Assembly (NCBI GenBank): GCA_965276755.1
Contig: OZ255625.1
Coordinates: forward strand, 3,596,001 to 3,660,000
DNA length: 64,000 bases
DNA from: CAJCIS01 sp965276755
GTDB taxonomy: Bacteria; Pseudomonadota; Alphaproteobacteria; Acetobacterales; Acetobacteraceae
Direction of reading: 5' to 3'
Positions 34,068 to 43,884 of this stretch are shown here, in pieces (positions within the stretch are counted from its first letter, which is position 1; each line of letters begins with the position of its first letter). A model generated the notes under the pieces. That model was given only the letters and a program-made list of their open reading frames with translations. It made no database searches and was not told where the DNA came from. Position numbers and translations under genes: made by a program.

Positions 34068-35594
34068 ATGCCGTCGGTGTGCCAGCCTGTTTGCGCGCGG
34101 GGCGTCTGGGTCCTGCTGGCAGCCGTTTTGGGGGGGTGCGCTGTGGGCCCGGACTACCACCGGCCCCCTGTGCCCGCGATCGATGGCTATACGGCGCAGA
34201 AGCTGCCGCCGGCCACGCAGACCGCCGCCGCCGTCCAGGGCGAGGCGCAGGGCTTCACCGTCGGGGCAGACGTCGCGGGCAATTGGTGGGCGCTGTTCCG
34301 CTCGCCTGCGCTGACGCGCCTGGTGGCCGAAAGCCTGCGCCGCAACCCGAGCCTGGCCGCCGCGCGCGAGACGTTGCGCCAGGCGCAGGAGACAAGGCTG
34401 GCCGCGGAAGGCGCGTGGTTTCCGGCGCTGAGCGGGACGCTGAACCGGTCCCGCCAGAAGATCAGCGCCGCGGCGAGTGGGGAGACCCCGTCCGCTCTGG
34501 TTGGCTTTCCGACCACCTATTCCTTCTACACCGCGCAGCTCGGCGTGACTTATACATTCGATATCTGGGGCCAGACCGCGCGCACCGTGCAGGCCGACGC
34601 CGCGCAGGCCGAATACCAGCGATTCCAGCTGGAGGGTGCGGCCAACATGCTAGCGGCCAACACGGTGACCGCGGCAATCAATGCCGCCGCGCTGCAGGCC
34701 GAAATCGACGCGGAAGATCAACTGATCGCGGCCGAGCAGCGATTGCTCGCCACCGTGCGCCAGCAATTCCAGCTGGGCGGCGCCACTGGCACGGATGTGG
34801 CCACGCAGGAGAGCCAGCTTGCCCAGACCGAGGCGCTGGTCGTGCCGCTGCGCACGCAGCTTGTTCAGACGCGCGACCAGCTTGCGGCGTATCTCGGCCT
34901 GGCGCCGAGCCAGGCCGTGTTGCCCAGGATTTCACTGGAAGAGCTCGATCTGCCGTCCTCGCTGCCCGTGAGCGTGCCTTTGCAATTGGTGGCCCAGCGG
35001 CCGGATATACGGGCCAGCGAGGCGCAGCTGATGACCGCGACCGCGCAGGTGGGCGTGGCGATCGCCAACCGGCTTCCGCAACTGACCCTGTCGGCGCTGG
35101 TGGGCACGATACCGGCGAGTCCGGGCCAATTCTTCACGCCCGGCAACGGTGCGTGGAGCCTGCTGAATCAATTGATGGGTCCGCTGTTCGAAGGCGGCGC
35201 GTTGCTGCACCAGCAGCGCGCGGCGTATGCCGCTATGCGCGCGGCCGCGTTAAATTATCGCGCTACGGTCGTCAATGCGTTCCAGAACGTGGCCGACGTG
35301 CTGACTGCGATACAGCAGGACGTGCGTGCGGTGGCGGCCAATGAGGACGCGGCGCGGGCGGCCGCGCGGGCGCTCTCGCTGGCGCAATTGCAATACGGCG
35401 CCGGCGGCGTGGCCTATGTGACGGTGCTGACGGCCCAGAGCCAATACCAGAATGCGGTCATCAACCTGATCCGTGCGCGCGCGGCGCGCTACACGGATAG
35501 CGTGGCGCTGTTTGCGGCGTTGGGCGGTGGGTGGTGGCACCGGGTGGATGCAGGGGCGCCGCCTGAGGGTTTGATAAGGTCTTTGTTGCCATGA
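34068..35594 (+). CDS. RND efflux outer membrane lipoprotein (NodT family)
   Basis: About 508 residues of the TolC-like OMF family, forming the outer-membrane channel. Lipobox LLAAVLGGCAVGPDYHRPP marks a lipoprotein with family-typical residues after the cysteine. ANWWALF-type NWWALFRSPALTRLV and two long coiled-coil halves follow; LVAQRPDIRASEAQL is the family signature. ATG 34068 is preceded by an in-frame GTG. The TGA stop overlaps the adaptor start (ATGA). First gene of a three-gene efflux operon. Confidence 0.93.
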   Translation: MPSVCQPVCARGVWVLLAAVLGGCAVGPDYHRPPVPAIDGYTAQKLPPATQTAAAVQGEAQGFTVGADVAGNWWALFRSPALTRLVAESLRRNPSLAAARETLRQAQETRLAAEGAWFPALSGTLNRSRQKISAAASGETPSALVGFPTTYSFYTAQLGVTYTFDIWGQTARTVQADAAQAEYQRFQLEGAANMLAANTVTAAINAAALQAEIDAEDQLIAAEQRLLATVRQQFQLGGATGTDVATQESQLAQTEALVVPLRTQLVQTRDQLAAYLGLAPSQAVLPRISLEELDLPSSLPVSVPLQLVAQRPDIRASEAQLMTATAQVGVAIANRLPQLTLSALVGTIPASPGQFFTPGNGAWSLLNQLMGPLFEGGALLHQQRAAYAAMRAAALNYRATVVNAFQNVADVLTAIQQDVRAVAANEDAARAAARALSLAQLQYGAGGVAYVTVLTAQSQYQNAVINLIRARAARYTDSVALFAALGGGWWHRVDAGAPPEGLIRSLLP

Positions 35595-36745
35595 CAGAAA
35601 AAAGTTCTTCTTTTTTGAAAAAAAGAAGCAAAAAACTTTTGAAACTTTGCACGGGTTTTGCGGCAACGCGCGCCTCAAGTCGCAAAAGTTTTTTGGTTCT
35701 TTTTTTCAAAAAAGAACTTCTTCTCTTCCTTCTGGTGGCAGCACCCGCCTGCGCTCAAGAGCAGGCTCCCACTGTCTCCACGGCCATCGTGCGCGCGCAG
35801 AGCTGGCAACCCAGCCTGGAAGCCGTCGGCAGCCTGCGCGCCGCCAGGGGCGCCGACCTGGCGGCTGAACTCCCCGGCATCGTCGATTGGGTGGGTTTTG
35901 ACTCAGGTCGCGATGTGGAAGCGGGCACGCTGCTGCTGCGCCTACGTCCCAACGATGACGCGGCCAAGCTCGCCGAATTGCAGGCCGCGGCCGATCTGGC
36001 GGCATCCAACCTGGCGCGCGACACCAAGCAGTACAAAGCGCAGGCGGTGAGCCAGGCGACGATCGATGCCGATGACAGCCATTTGCGCGCGGCGCGCGCG
36101 CAGGTGGCGCAGCAGCAGGCGATCATGGCCGAACGGCTTGTGCGCGCGCCGTTCGCCGGCCGGCTGGGGCTGCGCCAGGTCGATGTCGGACAATATTTGC
36201 CGGCGGGGACGATGATCGTGACGCTGCAGGCGCTCGATCCGATCTATGTCGATTTCTATGTGCCGCAGCAGGCGCTGGGGGCGATCAGGATGGGCCAGGC
36301 GGCGAGCCTGCGGGTCGATACATTCCCGGGGCGTGTGTTCAGCGCGCGCGTCAGTGCGATCAGCCCCAAGCTCGATGGCGCCAGCCGCATGGCGCAAATC
36401 CGCGCGACTGTCGCCAATCCCGATCATGGGCTGCTGCCCGGCATGTTCGGCACGGTGCGCGTGGATGCGGGTGCGGCGCGCCAGGCGCTGACCGTGCCCA
36501 ATGCGGCGGTGATATATAATCCATACGGCAGCGCGGTGTTTGTCGTGCGCAGCGGCAGCGTGCACCAGGCGTTGGTCAAGACGGGCGAGACGCGCGGCAA
36601 TCAGGTGGAAATCGTTGCCGGCCTGAAGGCGGGCGAGGTCATCGTGACCGCCGGACAGATCAAGTTGCATGATGGCAGCCCTGTCACCATCAACAACACC
36701 GTGCAACCCAGCGATGAGGCCGCGCCGCAGCCGATGGAGGAATAG
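35591..36745 (+). CDS. RND efflux periplasmic adaptor, signal peptide encoded by a repeat
   Basis: A 384-residue membrane-fusion protein linking pump and channel. From about residue 60 it is canonical: WQPSLEAVGSLRAARGADLA, a coiled-coil hairpin, RAPFAGRLGLRQVDVGQYL, and beta-barrel domains to VIVTAGQIKLHDGSPV. The first 50 residues are odd. Bases 35597-35720 are two family 2 repeat copies, read through in frame as KSSSFLKKRSKKLL and SFLVLFFKKELLLFLLVA; the latter, ending APACAQ, is the apparent signal peptide. The start is ATG 35591 or TTG 35693 inside the second repeat. Coupled to the OMF gene by ATGA. Confidence 0.9.
   Translation: MTEKSSSFLKKRSKKLLKLCTGFAATRASSRKSFLVLFFKKELLLFLLVAAPACAQEQAPTVSTAIVRAQSWQPSLEAVGSLRAARGADLAAELPGIVDWVGFDSGRDVEAGTLLLRLRPNDDAAKLAELQAAADLAASNLARDTKQYKAQAVSQATIDADDSHLRAARAQVAQQQAIMAERLVRAPFAGRLGLRQVDVGQYLPAGTMIVTLQALDPIYVDFYVPQQALGAIRMGQAASLRVDTFPGRVFSARVSAISPKLDGASRMAQIRATVANPDHGLLPGMFGTVRVDAGAARQALTVPNAAVIYNPYGSAVFVVRSGSVHQALVKTGETRGNQVEIVAGLKAGEVIVTAGQIKLHDGSPVTINNTVQPSDEAAPQPMEE
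35597..35720. repeat. Family 2 AT-rich repeat, facing pair inside a coding frame
   Basis: Left unit 35597-35642 (CTTCTTTTTTGAAAAAAAG hairpin, then GCAAAAAACTTTTG) and right unit 35681-35720 (GCAAAAGTTTTTTGG, then GTTCTTTTTTTCAAAAAAG hairpin) in opposite orientation, about 40 bases apart. Unlike the other copies, the pair is translated as the N-terminus of the efflux adaptor. Confidence 0.92.
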
Positions 36746-36746
36746 C

Positions 36747-39700
36747 ATGCAACTGACCGATCTCTTCATTCGGCGGCCGGTGCTGTCGGTGGTCGTCAGC
36801 GTCTTTGTGCTGCTGCTCGGGCTGGGTGCTGAGCAGAGGCTGCCGGTGCGTCAGTTTCCGCGCACCGTGAACGCTGTCATTGAGGTCGACACGACCTATT
36901 ACGGGGCCAATGCGGATGTGGTGGCCGGTTTCATCACGACGCCGGTGGAAAACGCCATGGCGCGCGTCAACGGAATCGACTACATCACCGGGTCGAGTTC
37001 GAGCGGCAGCAGCCAGGTTCAGGCCTTTCTGCAGCTCAACCACGACCCCGATCAGGCGCTGACCGAAATCCAGGCGCAGATTTCGGCGGTGCACGACCAA
37101 TTGCCGGCGCAGAGTCAGTCGCCACAGATCCACCTGCAAACCGGCGGTGACAGCTCGCTCTACCTGGCTTTTAAAAGCGACGTCCTCACCCCGGAACAGA
37201 TCACCGACTTCCTGACGCGGATCGCGGCACCACAGTTTCAGTCCATACCTGGTGTACAAAATGCCCAGGTCCTGGGTGCGCAGAATTTTGCCCTGCGCGC
37301 GTGGCTCGATCCGGCGCGGATGGCCGCGCGCGGGTTGACGGCAAGCGACGTGGCAACGGCGATGACGGCCAACAATTTCACTTCCGGTGCCGGCACCACG
37401 GGGGGGGAGATGATTCAGATTCCGTTGGGCCTGACGACCAGCGTGCACAGTGCCGATGAGTTCCGCAAGCTCATCATACGCCAGAGCGGCGGCGCGGTTG
37501 TTCGATTGAGCGACGTGGCACGGGTGGAGCTGTCGTCGGATAACATGCAGCAGGCGGTGACTTACAAGGGCGAAAATTCTGTCCTGATCGGCATAAGTGC
37601 TGTGCCGACGGCCAATGTGCTCGATGTCATCACGCGAGCGCGGGCAAAATTCGACGCCATCGCCGGGCAGTTGCCGCAAGGCATGAGCGCGGAGGTTGCC
37701 TACGACGCAACCGAGCAGGTGCGCGGCTCGATTTCTGAAGTCATCAAGACTTTGATAGAAAGTCTGGCGATCGTCGCGCTGGTCGTTTTCGCCTTCCTGC
37801 GCTCGGTTCGCGCCGCGTTCATTCCCGTAGTGACAATTCCGCTTTCTCTGGTTGGCACGTTTGCCATCATCTATTTGTTGGGTTTTTCTATCAATTTGCT
37901 CACCTTGCTCGCGCTGGTACTCGCAACGGGGCTGGTCGTGGACGACGCGATCATCGTGGTCGAGAACGTCAGCCGCGAAATCGGCGAGGGTGCGTCCCCG
38001 CTCGAGGCGGCCCTGCGCTCGGCGCGGCAATTGGCATCGCCGATTATTGCCATGACTGTGGTGCTGATTGCCGTCTATGTGCCCATCGCGCTACGGCGAG
38101 GGTTGACCGGTGCGTTGTTCACCGAATTCGCGATGACGCTGGTTGGCAGCGTCACCGTCTCGGCTCTGCTGGCGCTGACGCTCTCGCCCATGATGTGCCG
38201 CTTCCTTCTCAAGCCGGCGCCGCGCGGGAGAGCGAAGCAAAGGCACGGCGCCGACCTGATGCACCGCATCTATGGTGCGATGTTGCGCGTGGCTCTGAGA
38301 TGGCGTTTTATTCTGGTGCTGTTCGGGGTTGGGGTGCTTGGCTTGAGCGGCTATTTCTATACAGCGTCGCACACGGAATTGGCGCCGCAGGAAGATGAAG
38401 GCTTTCTTGCGATCGGCGGCGCCGTATCGCCCACGGCGAGCTTCGATCAGTTGCATCTGTACTCGAAGCAGGTTGACGGCGTGATGCTGCACGACCCTGC
38501 GGCGGACAGCACCTTCCTGTTTACCTCGCCGGGCCAACTCAATGGCGGCTTGAAACTGATTCCCCTGAGGAAACGAAGCCAGGGTGCCACGCAGGTCGCT
38601 GCCCGGCTGCAGGGCAGCGTATCGCAGGTTGCAGGCGCGGACGTGGCCCTGTTCCAGCCGCCGTCTTTGCCTGGTTCGTTTGGCATGCCGATTTCCTATG
38701 TGCTGAAAACCACCCAGTCCTTTGCGGACCTCAACGTCGTGTCCTCCCGCTTCCTGGATGAGACGCGCAAGACGGGGTTGTTCGCATTTGTCGACCGTGA
38801 CCTCAAGATCGACCTGCCGCAAGCCGATGTGGTCCTTGACCGCAACAAGGTGGCCGCACTGGGGCTGGACATGGCCCGGGTGGCGGGTGTGCTGAATACG
38901 CTGCTGAGCGGCGGTTACGTCAATTACTTCGACATGGCCGGACGTTCCTACAAGGTCATTCCAGAGGTTCAGCGTAAGGATCGCCTCAACCCCGACCAGC
39001 TTGGACAGTACACAATCGCTGATATCGGCGGCGTGCCGATCCCGCTCTCCTCGGTCGCGCATATCGAAATGCGGGTGGTGCCCGAATCTTTGAGCCACTT
39101 TCAGCAAATGAATTCGGCGACCATCAGCGGCGTTCCCATGCCAGGCGCAAGCACGGGCGATATCCTGCGCGCTCTTGATCAGATTTCCGCGCGTGTGTTG
39201 CCTGCCGGTTACGCTACCGACACATCCGGGCCGCTGCGGCAGTTCGTCACCGAGTCCTCCGGCTTTGCCGCAACCTTCGGCTTTGCCGTCATTGTCATCT
39301 ACCTGTCCCTGGCGGCGTTGTTCGGCAGCTTCCTCGATCCGCTGATTATTCTGATCTCGGTGCCGATGTCGCTCGCCGGTGCGATGCTGTTCATCTATCT
39401 CGGCGTGCATGGCGCAAGCCTGAACATCTATTCTGAGGTCGGGCTCGTGACTCTCATGGGCCTGATATCAAAGCATGGCATCCTTATGGTTGAAGTCGCC
39501 AATGAGCAACAAGCGGCCGGCCTCAGCAAACGCGCGGCGATCGAACTCGCGGCATTGCTGCGGCTGCGGCCGATTTTGATGACGACAGCGGCAATGGTGC
39601 TGGGCGTAATGCCGTTGGTCTTCGCCACTGGCTCGGGTGCCGCGGCGCGCTTTGCGATGGGGCTGGTGATTGCGACGGGGTTGGCGATTGGGACGGTGTT

Positions 39701-39794
39701 CACGCTGTTTGTGGTGCCGGCTTTCTATTTGGTTCTGGCGCGGCAACATGCGGTTGGGGCGGCGGTTAGGGCGCAGCCGGCGTTGGCGGAATAA
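36747..39794 (+). CDS. RND multidrug efflux permease (inner membrane pump)
   Basis: A 1015-residue HAE1-type pump of twelve membrane segments with two large periplasmic loops. It starts MQLTDLFIRRPVLSVVVSV. GLVVDDAIIVVENVSREI in TM4 holds the proton-relay aspartates, and the second half repeats the layout (VTLMGLISKHGILMVEVANE in TM10). YGANADVVAGFITTPVENAM is the porter-domain signature. ATG 36747 lies one base after the adaptor stop. Substrate unpredictable; closest in style to MexF/MdtB-type pumps. A facing family 1 pair follows the stop. Confidence 0.95.
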   Translation: MQLTDLFIRRPVLSVVVSVFVLLLGLGAEQRLPVRQFPRTVNAVIEVDTTYYGANADVVAGFITTPVENAMARVNGIDYITGSSSSGSSQVQAFLQLNHDPDQALTEIQAQISAVHDQLPAQSQSPQIHLQTGGDSSLYLAFKSDVLTPEQITDFLTRIAAPQFQSIPGVQNAQVLGAQNFALRAWLDPARMAARGLTASDVATAMTANNFTSGAGTTGGEMIQIPLGLTTSVHSADEFRKLIIRQSGGAVVRLSDVARVELSSDNMQQAVTYKGENSVLIGISAVPTANVLDVITRARAKFDAIAGQLPQGMSAEVAYDATEQVRGSISEVIKTLIESLAIVALVVFAFLRSVRAAFIPVVTIPLSLVGTFAIIYLLGFSINLLTLLALVLATGLVVDDAIIVVENVSREIGEGASPLEAALRSARQLASPIIAMTVVLIAVYVPIALRRGLTGALFTEFAMTLVGSVTVSALLALTLSPMMCRFLLKPAPRGRAKQRHGADLMHRIYGAMLRVALRWRFILVLFGVGVLGLSGYFYTASHTELAPQEDEGFLAIGGAVSPTASFDQLHLYSKQVDGVMLHDPAADSTFLFTSPGQLNGGLKLIPLRKRSQGATQVAARLQGSVSQVAGADVALFQPPSLPGSFGMPISYVLKTTQSFADLNVVSSRFLDETRKTGLFAFVDRDLKIDLPQADVVLDRNKVAALGLDMARVAGVLNTLLSGGYVNYFDMAGRSYKVIPEVQRKDRLNPDQLGQYTIADIGGVPIPLSSVAHIEMRVVPESLSHFQQMNSATISGVPMPGASTGDILRALDQISARVLPAGYATDTSGPLRQFVTESSGFAATFGFAVIVIYLSLAALFGSFLDPLIILISVPMSLAGAMLFIYLGVHGASLNIYSEVGLVTLMGLISKHGILMVEVANEQQAAGLSKRAAIELAALLRLRPILMTTAAMVLGVMPLVFATGSGAAARFAMGLVIATGLAIGTVFTLFVVPAFYLVLARQHAVGAAVRAQPALAE

Positions 39795-39799
39795 GAAGA

Positions 39800-39902
39800 G
39801 CTGGGGGAGATGTGCCATCCCCCCCAGACCCCCCGTCGATTTTAGGGCCTCCGTTTTACATAATGACGGGGGGTCTGGGGGGGATGGCACATCTCCCCCA
39901 GT
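39800..39902. repeat. Family 1 repeat, facing pair
   Basis: Arms 39800-39837 and 39864-39902, centre GATTTTAGGGCCTCCGTTTTAC. Symmetry continues outward as AGAAGAG on the left and TTCTTTTCT on the right. Located between convergent ends of the efflux operon and the GT8 gene, where a bidirectional terminator is expected. Confidence 0.95.
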
Positions 39903-39908
39903 TCTTTT

Positions 39909-42392
39909 CTAATCACGTATCTCCGCAAACAGCGCCAGCGCAGCTTCGCTGCCTATAAAGTCCGCAGTTGCGCGCCACTTTTCAAACCAAAGCGGCCCCG
40001 CCTCCCCGCCATAAGCCGCACTCCAAGGTTTGGGCCGATCCAGAAAATGCAATATCACGGCCTCCCGCGGAATATCGGCGAGCACGGTTGCCTCCGTCAC
40101 AGGATAATTCCACGCAACGTCCAACTCGGCAAAGCAGTCGCGAAAGCCCAGATTAAGCGCGCACTGGTCGTGATAGAGCAGGCGCACGCCCTCGTCGGCA
40201 ATGGCGCTCATCGAGGCGGTGAGCGCACGCGCCAGGTCCGGGTGGCGCAGATCGAACAGCAGCACGCCTGAATTGAAGTAGCGGCCATCCGATAATCCGT
40301 GATGGGCAATAGCGCGCCGTACGTCCGGCCGCATGCTCTCCAGGCGCGCGGCTGCGGGATGGCCGCAAAGATCGGCGTTAAGCAGGCCATCCAGGCGCCC
40401 GGCCAGGGCTACGTCGCCATCCACATAGAGCGCCCGCTCGTGCAGCCCGAGCCTTTGCAGGTGCTGCGCGAAATAGATACGATAATAGGCGGCCCGCGAC
40501 AGGCGGTGCCCGCTGGTGAAAAGCCCGTATTCCGGCGAAAGGCGCGCGACCGAACCCGTCACCTCTGACGCGGGCACGATCGTCAGGCTGATCCCGTTCC
40601 CGCCAAAAGCTGTGGTGCTGGCGCGCGCAAGGTCGAGATCGTCATCGTCGGCAATCACGTAGAAATCCGTGCTGCCCGTATTGATGGCGTGTGTGGCGCC
40701 GTGCAGGGCGACAATGGTCGCACAGAGATAGTTGCGATCCGTGCAGAAAAATACCGCCTGTCGCGGCGGCGTGACCACAGGGCCTGCGATGACGTCTCGC
40801 CGCAGTGCCAGCTTGCGCAATAGCGCTGCATCGCGCGCGGCGGCCGGATCCTGCGCCAGAGCATCGATATCATCGATTGTATGCACAAGATCGTAGGCCA
40901 GATGGTTGCGCAAGGTCAGCAAGCCGGGGCGTTCCCGCCAATCAGCGATTGCCTCGACGGCGGCAATCATTTCTTGTTGCCGGCCGCCATGCTTGGCTGC
41001 GCGGAATAGCACGAAGCCGATCTGGTCGTAGTTCAGCCCGCCATCCAACCAGGGCAGGGCCCGATCGATGACCGCGTTCCACTCCTGCTGTTCCGCGTAG
41101 TAGCGAAATACCGGCAGCATCACCTGGCTGCCGGCACGCGGCGCCAATGCCTCCATGCGCAGCGCCGCAGCGGCCGCGGCCAGTTGGTCGCCCATGAAGC
41201 TCGCATATTCGAGGCGTTTCATCGAAATGCGCGGATGTTCGTCCGCGGTTGGCGGCATGGTGGCAAGGATTTCGCCCGCATCCTCCCACAGCAGCAGGCG
41301 AAAGCAGGTATCGATGCGCAGGAGTTTGACGGCATTTGAGTCCGGCGATAATGCACTCAGCCTGTCGGCGAGTGAGACGGCCAATTCGGGCTGGCCGGCA
41401 TTCAGCGCGGCATACCCGACCTCGACACCAAGATGGAACAGGCGTGTCTCGGGCAGGATCTCCGCGCCGCGCACGATGTCAGCAGCGCCCGCCAAATTCT
41501 CCTCGGCAAGATTGAGCCGAATGCCAAGTTCGGCGATATCTACCGGCGAGAACAACGCTGCATGTTCGGTGATGGCCGCGCGGAGCGCCGCGGGATTTCG
41601 TGCAGTTCCCAGCACGCGCACATACGTGTTTACAAATCCAGCGTTGGCGGGTTCGGCCTGCACGGCGCGAAGTGCAAGGGCGATCGCATTGTCGTGGTCG
41701 CCCTGCTGGCTCTGGCATAAAGCGAGTGCCCGATCACTCCATGGATCGGCGCCGTGCTGGGAAATCTGCGCGCGCAGCATTCTATATGCGTCATCGTAAT
41801 CACCTGCGGCGATCAGCGACTCAGCCAGGCGCACAACCTGGCGTGGTTGCTGCGCACCCAGGGCATGGAGAAACCGGTAGATTGCCAGGCCGCGCTCGCG
41901 CTGGCCGGAATCAAAGGTCACGTCTGCTATTTCACCGAGTGCTGCCAGATCCTGTGCGCCATGCGGACGCACGCCGAAACCGATGAAGCGCTCCGCATGA
42001 CCGGCCGCCTCTGCGCGCGCGCCGTAAGTGAACAGTGCGCGCGCGGCGCCCATGTGGTTGTGCGGGAAGGTGTCGTCTGCCTGCGCGCCAAGCAGGAATT
42101 GTTCGGCCGCTTCGAAGGGCAACTCTTCGTTGAGCAGAATACGGCCAAGCCTGTAGCGGGCGAGATGCTCACGCGTGCCAGCCTCGATCACGAGCATAAG
42201 GGCCGACCTGGCGACTTCGTTGTTATTGCCACGCGCCGCCAGGTCGGCCAGTGCGAGCAGTTGCGCCACGGTGCAATCGGCGTAGCTGAACGTGGCGAAG
42301 AATTCTTCGATCAGCGCGGCCGATTCGGCGCGGCGTGGCCCCGATAGTGCTGCCTGTACGCGCGGATCGCGAAAGAACAGGCCCACGTTCAT
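39909..42392 (-). CDS. Large protein with helical repeats and a C-terminal GT8 glycosyltransferase domain
   Basis: An 827-residue protein. Residues 1-510 are helical TPR-like repeats (for example FEAAEQFLLGAQADD, YDDAYRMLRAQISQHG, HDNAIALALRAVQAEPAN). From about 545 a GT8 domain begins: AVFFCTDRNYLCATIVALHG, ALYVDGDVAL (metal-binding DxD), YFNSGVLLFDLR, YHDQCALN and the late histidine in VILHFLDRPKPW. A retaining sugar transferase using UDP- or GDP-sugars is expected; acceptor unknown. It is bracketed by two family 1 pairs and follows hpnH on the same strand. Confidence 0.85.
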   Translation of the reverse strand: MNVGLFFRDPRVQAALSGPRRAESAALIEEFFATFSYADCTVAQLLALADLAARGNNNEVARSALMLVIEAGTREHLARYRLGRILLNEELPFEAAEQFLLGAQADDTFPHNHMGAARALFTYGARAEAAGHAERFIGFGVRPHGAQDLAALGEIADVTFDSGQRERGLAIYRFLHALGAQQPRQVVRLAESLIAAGDYDDAYRMLRAQISQHGADPWSDRALALCQSQQGDHDNAIALALRAVQAEPANAGFVNTYVRVLGTARNPAALRAAITEHAALFSPVDIAELGIRLNLAEENLAGAADIVRGAEILPETRLFHLGVEVGYAALNAGQPELAVSLADRLSALSPDSNAVKLLRIDTCFRLLLWEDAGEILATMPPTADEHPRISMKRLEYASFMGDQLAAAAAALRMEALAPRAGSQVMLPVFRYYAEQQEWNAVIDRALPWLDGGLNYDQIGFVLFRAAKHGGRQQEMIAAVEAIADWRERPGLLTLRNHLAYDLVHTIDDIDALAQDPAAARDAALLRKLALRRDVIAGPVVTPPRQAVFFCTDRNYLCATIVALHGATHAINTGSTDFYVIADDDDLDLARASTTAFGGNGISLTIVPASEVTGSVARLSPEYGLFTSGHRLSRAAYYRIYFAQHLQRLGLHERALYVDGDVALAGRLDGLLNADLCGHPAAARLESMRPDVRRAIAHHGLSDGRYFNSGVLLFDLRHPDLARALTASMSAIADEGVRLLYHDQCALNLGFRDCFAELDVAWNYPVTEATVLADIPREAVILHFLDRPKPWSAAYGGEAGPLWFEKWRATADFIGSEAALALFAEIRD

Positions 42393-42430
42393 CGGGGGGA
42401 GTCCTGTGAGGAGATCGTGGTAGGCAGGAA

Positions 42431-42532
42431 GATTGGGGGAGATGTGCCATCCCCCCCAAAACCCCCGTCGATTTTCACTCCTCGCCTAAATGATGACGGG
42501 GGGTTTGGGGGGGCAGACACTGCTCCCCCAAT
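42431..42532. repeat. Family 1 repeat, facing pair
   Basis: The left arm has a GAT/ATC stem. The right arm has GCA/TGC around a variant GACAC loop. Centre GATTTTCACTCCTCGCCTAA. It separates hpnH from the downstream GT8 gene on the minus strand. Confidence 0.93.
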
Positions 42533-42539
42533 CTTTTCT

Positions 42540-43682
42540 TCAGTCCGCCGCGTCCGCCATCTCGCCTGGCTTCTTGTGCTTAAGCGAGGCCATCTTGTCT
42601 TGCACATGCCGGCTGAAGACGAACTCCGCAGGCCGCGCCCCCTCCAGCGGTATCTCCCGCGCCATCTCGCCTTCAACCCTTGGCCCGAACATGGCCACGC
42701 GCAGCGTCTTGAGCGGACTGCGCACGGAGTCCAGAACCGCGGTTGCTTCGTAGCCCGAGTGTACCATGCAGTCGGCGCATTTTTCGTAATTGCCGGTACC
42801 GTACTTGTCCCAGTCCGTGCTTTCCATCAGTTCGGAAAAAGTTTTGGCGTAGCCCTCGCCGAGCAGGTAGCACGGGCGCTGCCAGCCGAAGACGTTGCGC
42901 GTCGGATTGCCCCACGGCGTGCAGCGATATTCCTCGTTGCCCGCAAGGAAGTTCAGAAACAGCGGGCTCTGCCCGAAGCTCCAGCCGCGGCCGCGCCCCG
43001 CGCGCAGGATGTCCCGGAAAAGCTGCTTGGTCTTCTGGCGCGACAGGAAATGCGCCTGGTCCGGCGCGCGCTCATAGGCATAGCCGGGCGAGGTCATGAT
43101 GCCGTCAATGCCGAGCGCGGTCACGTCATCGAAGAATTTGGCAACGCGCTCGGATTTCGCACCATCGAACAGGGTGCAATTGATCGAGACGCGAAAGCCC
43201 CGGCGCTTGGCTTCCTTGATGGCGGCGACCGCGCGATCGTAGGTGCCATCCTGGCTGACCGCATGATCGTGCATCTCGCGGTCGCCATCCAGATGGATGT
43301 CCCAGCAGAAATAGGGGTGCGGCGTGTAGAGGTCGAGCTTCTTCTCCAGCAGCAATGCGTTGGTGCAGAGATAAATGAACTTCTTGCGGGCGAGGATCTT
43401 GGCCACGATCTCGGGCAGCTCGCGATGCAACAGGGGCTCGCCGCCGGCAATGGAGACCACGGGCGCGCCGCATTCATCGACCGCGTCCAGGCACTCGGCG
43501 ATCGAGAGACGCTGGTTGAGGATTTCGGCCGGATAATCGATCTTGCCGCAGCCCGAGCAGGCCAGGTTGCAGCGGAACAGCGGCTCCAGCATCAGGACGA
43601 GGGGGTAGCGCTTGCGGCCGGCGAGGTGCTGCTTGACCACGTAGGCACCGACGCGGGCGACCTGTTTGAGAGGGACCGACAA
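42540..43682 (-). CDS. hpnH: Adenosyl-hopene transferase, radical SAM
   Basis: HpnH joins a 5'-deoxyadenosyl radical to diploptene, the first step to C35 hopanoids. The 380-residue protein carries the radical SAM motif RCNLACSGCGKIDYP (CxxxCxxC) and a C-terminal cysteine set in GNYEKCADCMVHSGYEA. FIYLCTNALLLEKKLDLY and HLDGDREMHDHAV are family-specific. The start is TTG 43682 with an excellent AAGGAG seven bases before it; longer frames have none. It lies about 14 kb from the hpnABCD run in this window. Confidence 0.93.
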   Translation of the reverse strand: MSVPLKQVARVGAYVVKQHLAGRKRYPLVLMLEPLFRCNLACSGCGKIDYPAEILNQRLSIAECLDAVDECGAPVVSIAGGEPLLHRELPEIVAKILARKKFIYLCTNALLLEKKLDLYTPHPYFCWDIHLDGDREMHDHAVSQDGTYDRAVAAIKEAKRRGFRVSINCTLFDGAKSERVAKFFDDVTALGIDGIMTSPGYAYERAPDQAHFLSRQKTKQLFRDILRAGRGRGWSFGQSPLFLNFLAGNEEYRCTPWGNPTRNVFGWQRPCYLLGEGYAKTFSELMESTDWDKYGTGNYEKCADCMVHSGYEATAVLDSVRSPLKTLRVAMFGPRVEGEMAREIPLEGARPAEFVFSRHVQDKMASLKHKKPGEMADAAD

Positions 43683-43884
43683 TCCAGAACTCCTTAAACT
43701 GTTCGCGCCCATGCTTGCGGACGGCGGGCCGCCCGTCTTCGCTCGCGCGAATCTCCTGGCGGTTTGACGATGCGTCCCGATATTGCATCGCACCCTGGGC
43801 GGGACAACCACGCCGTGCCCATGGCTTGGTTGCGCGCGCGAAAACGTGGCAACCCGCGGCGCGCGCGCCACACGCCACGAATTT

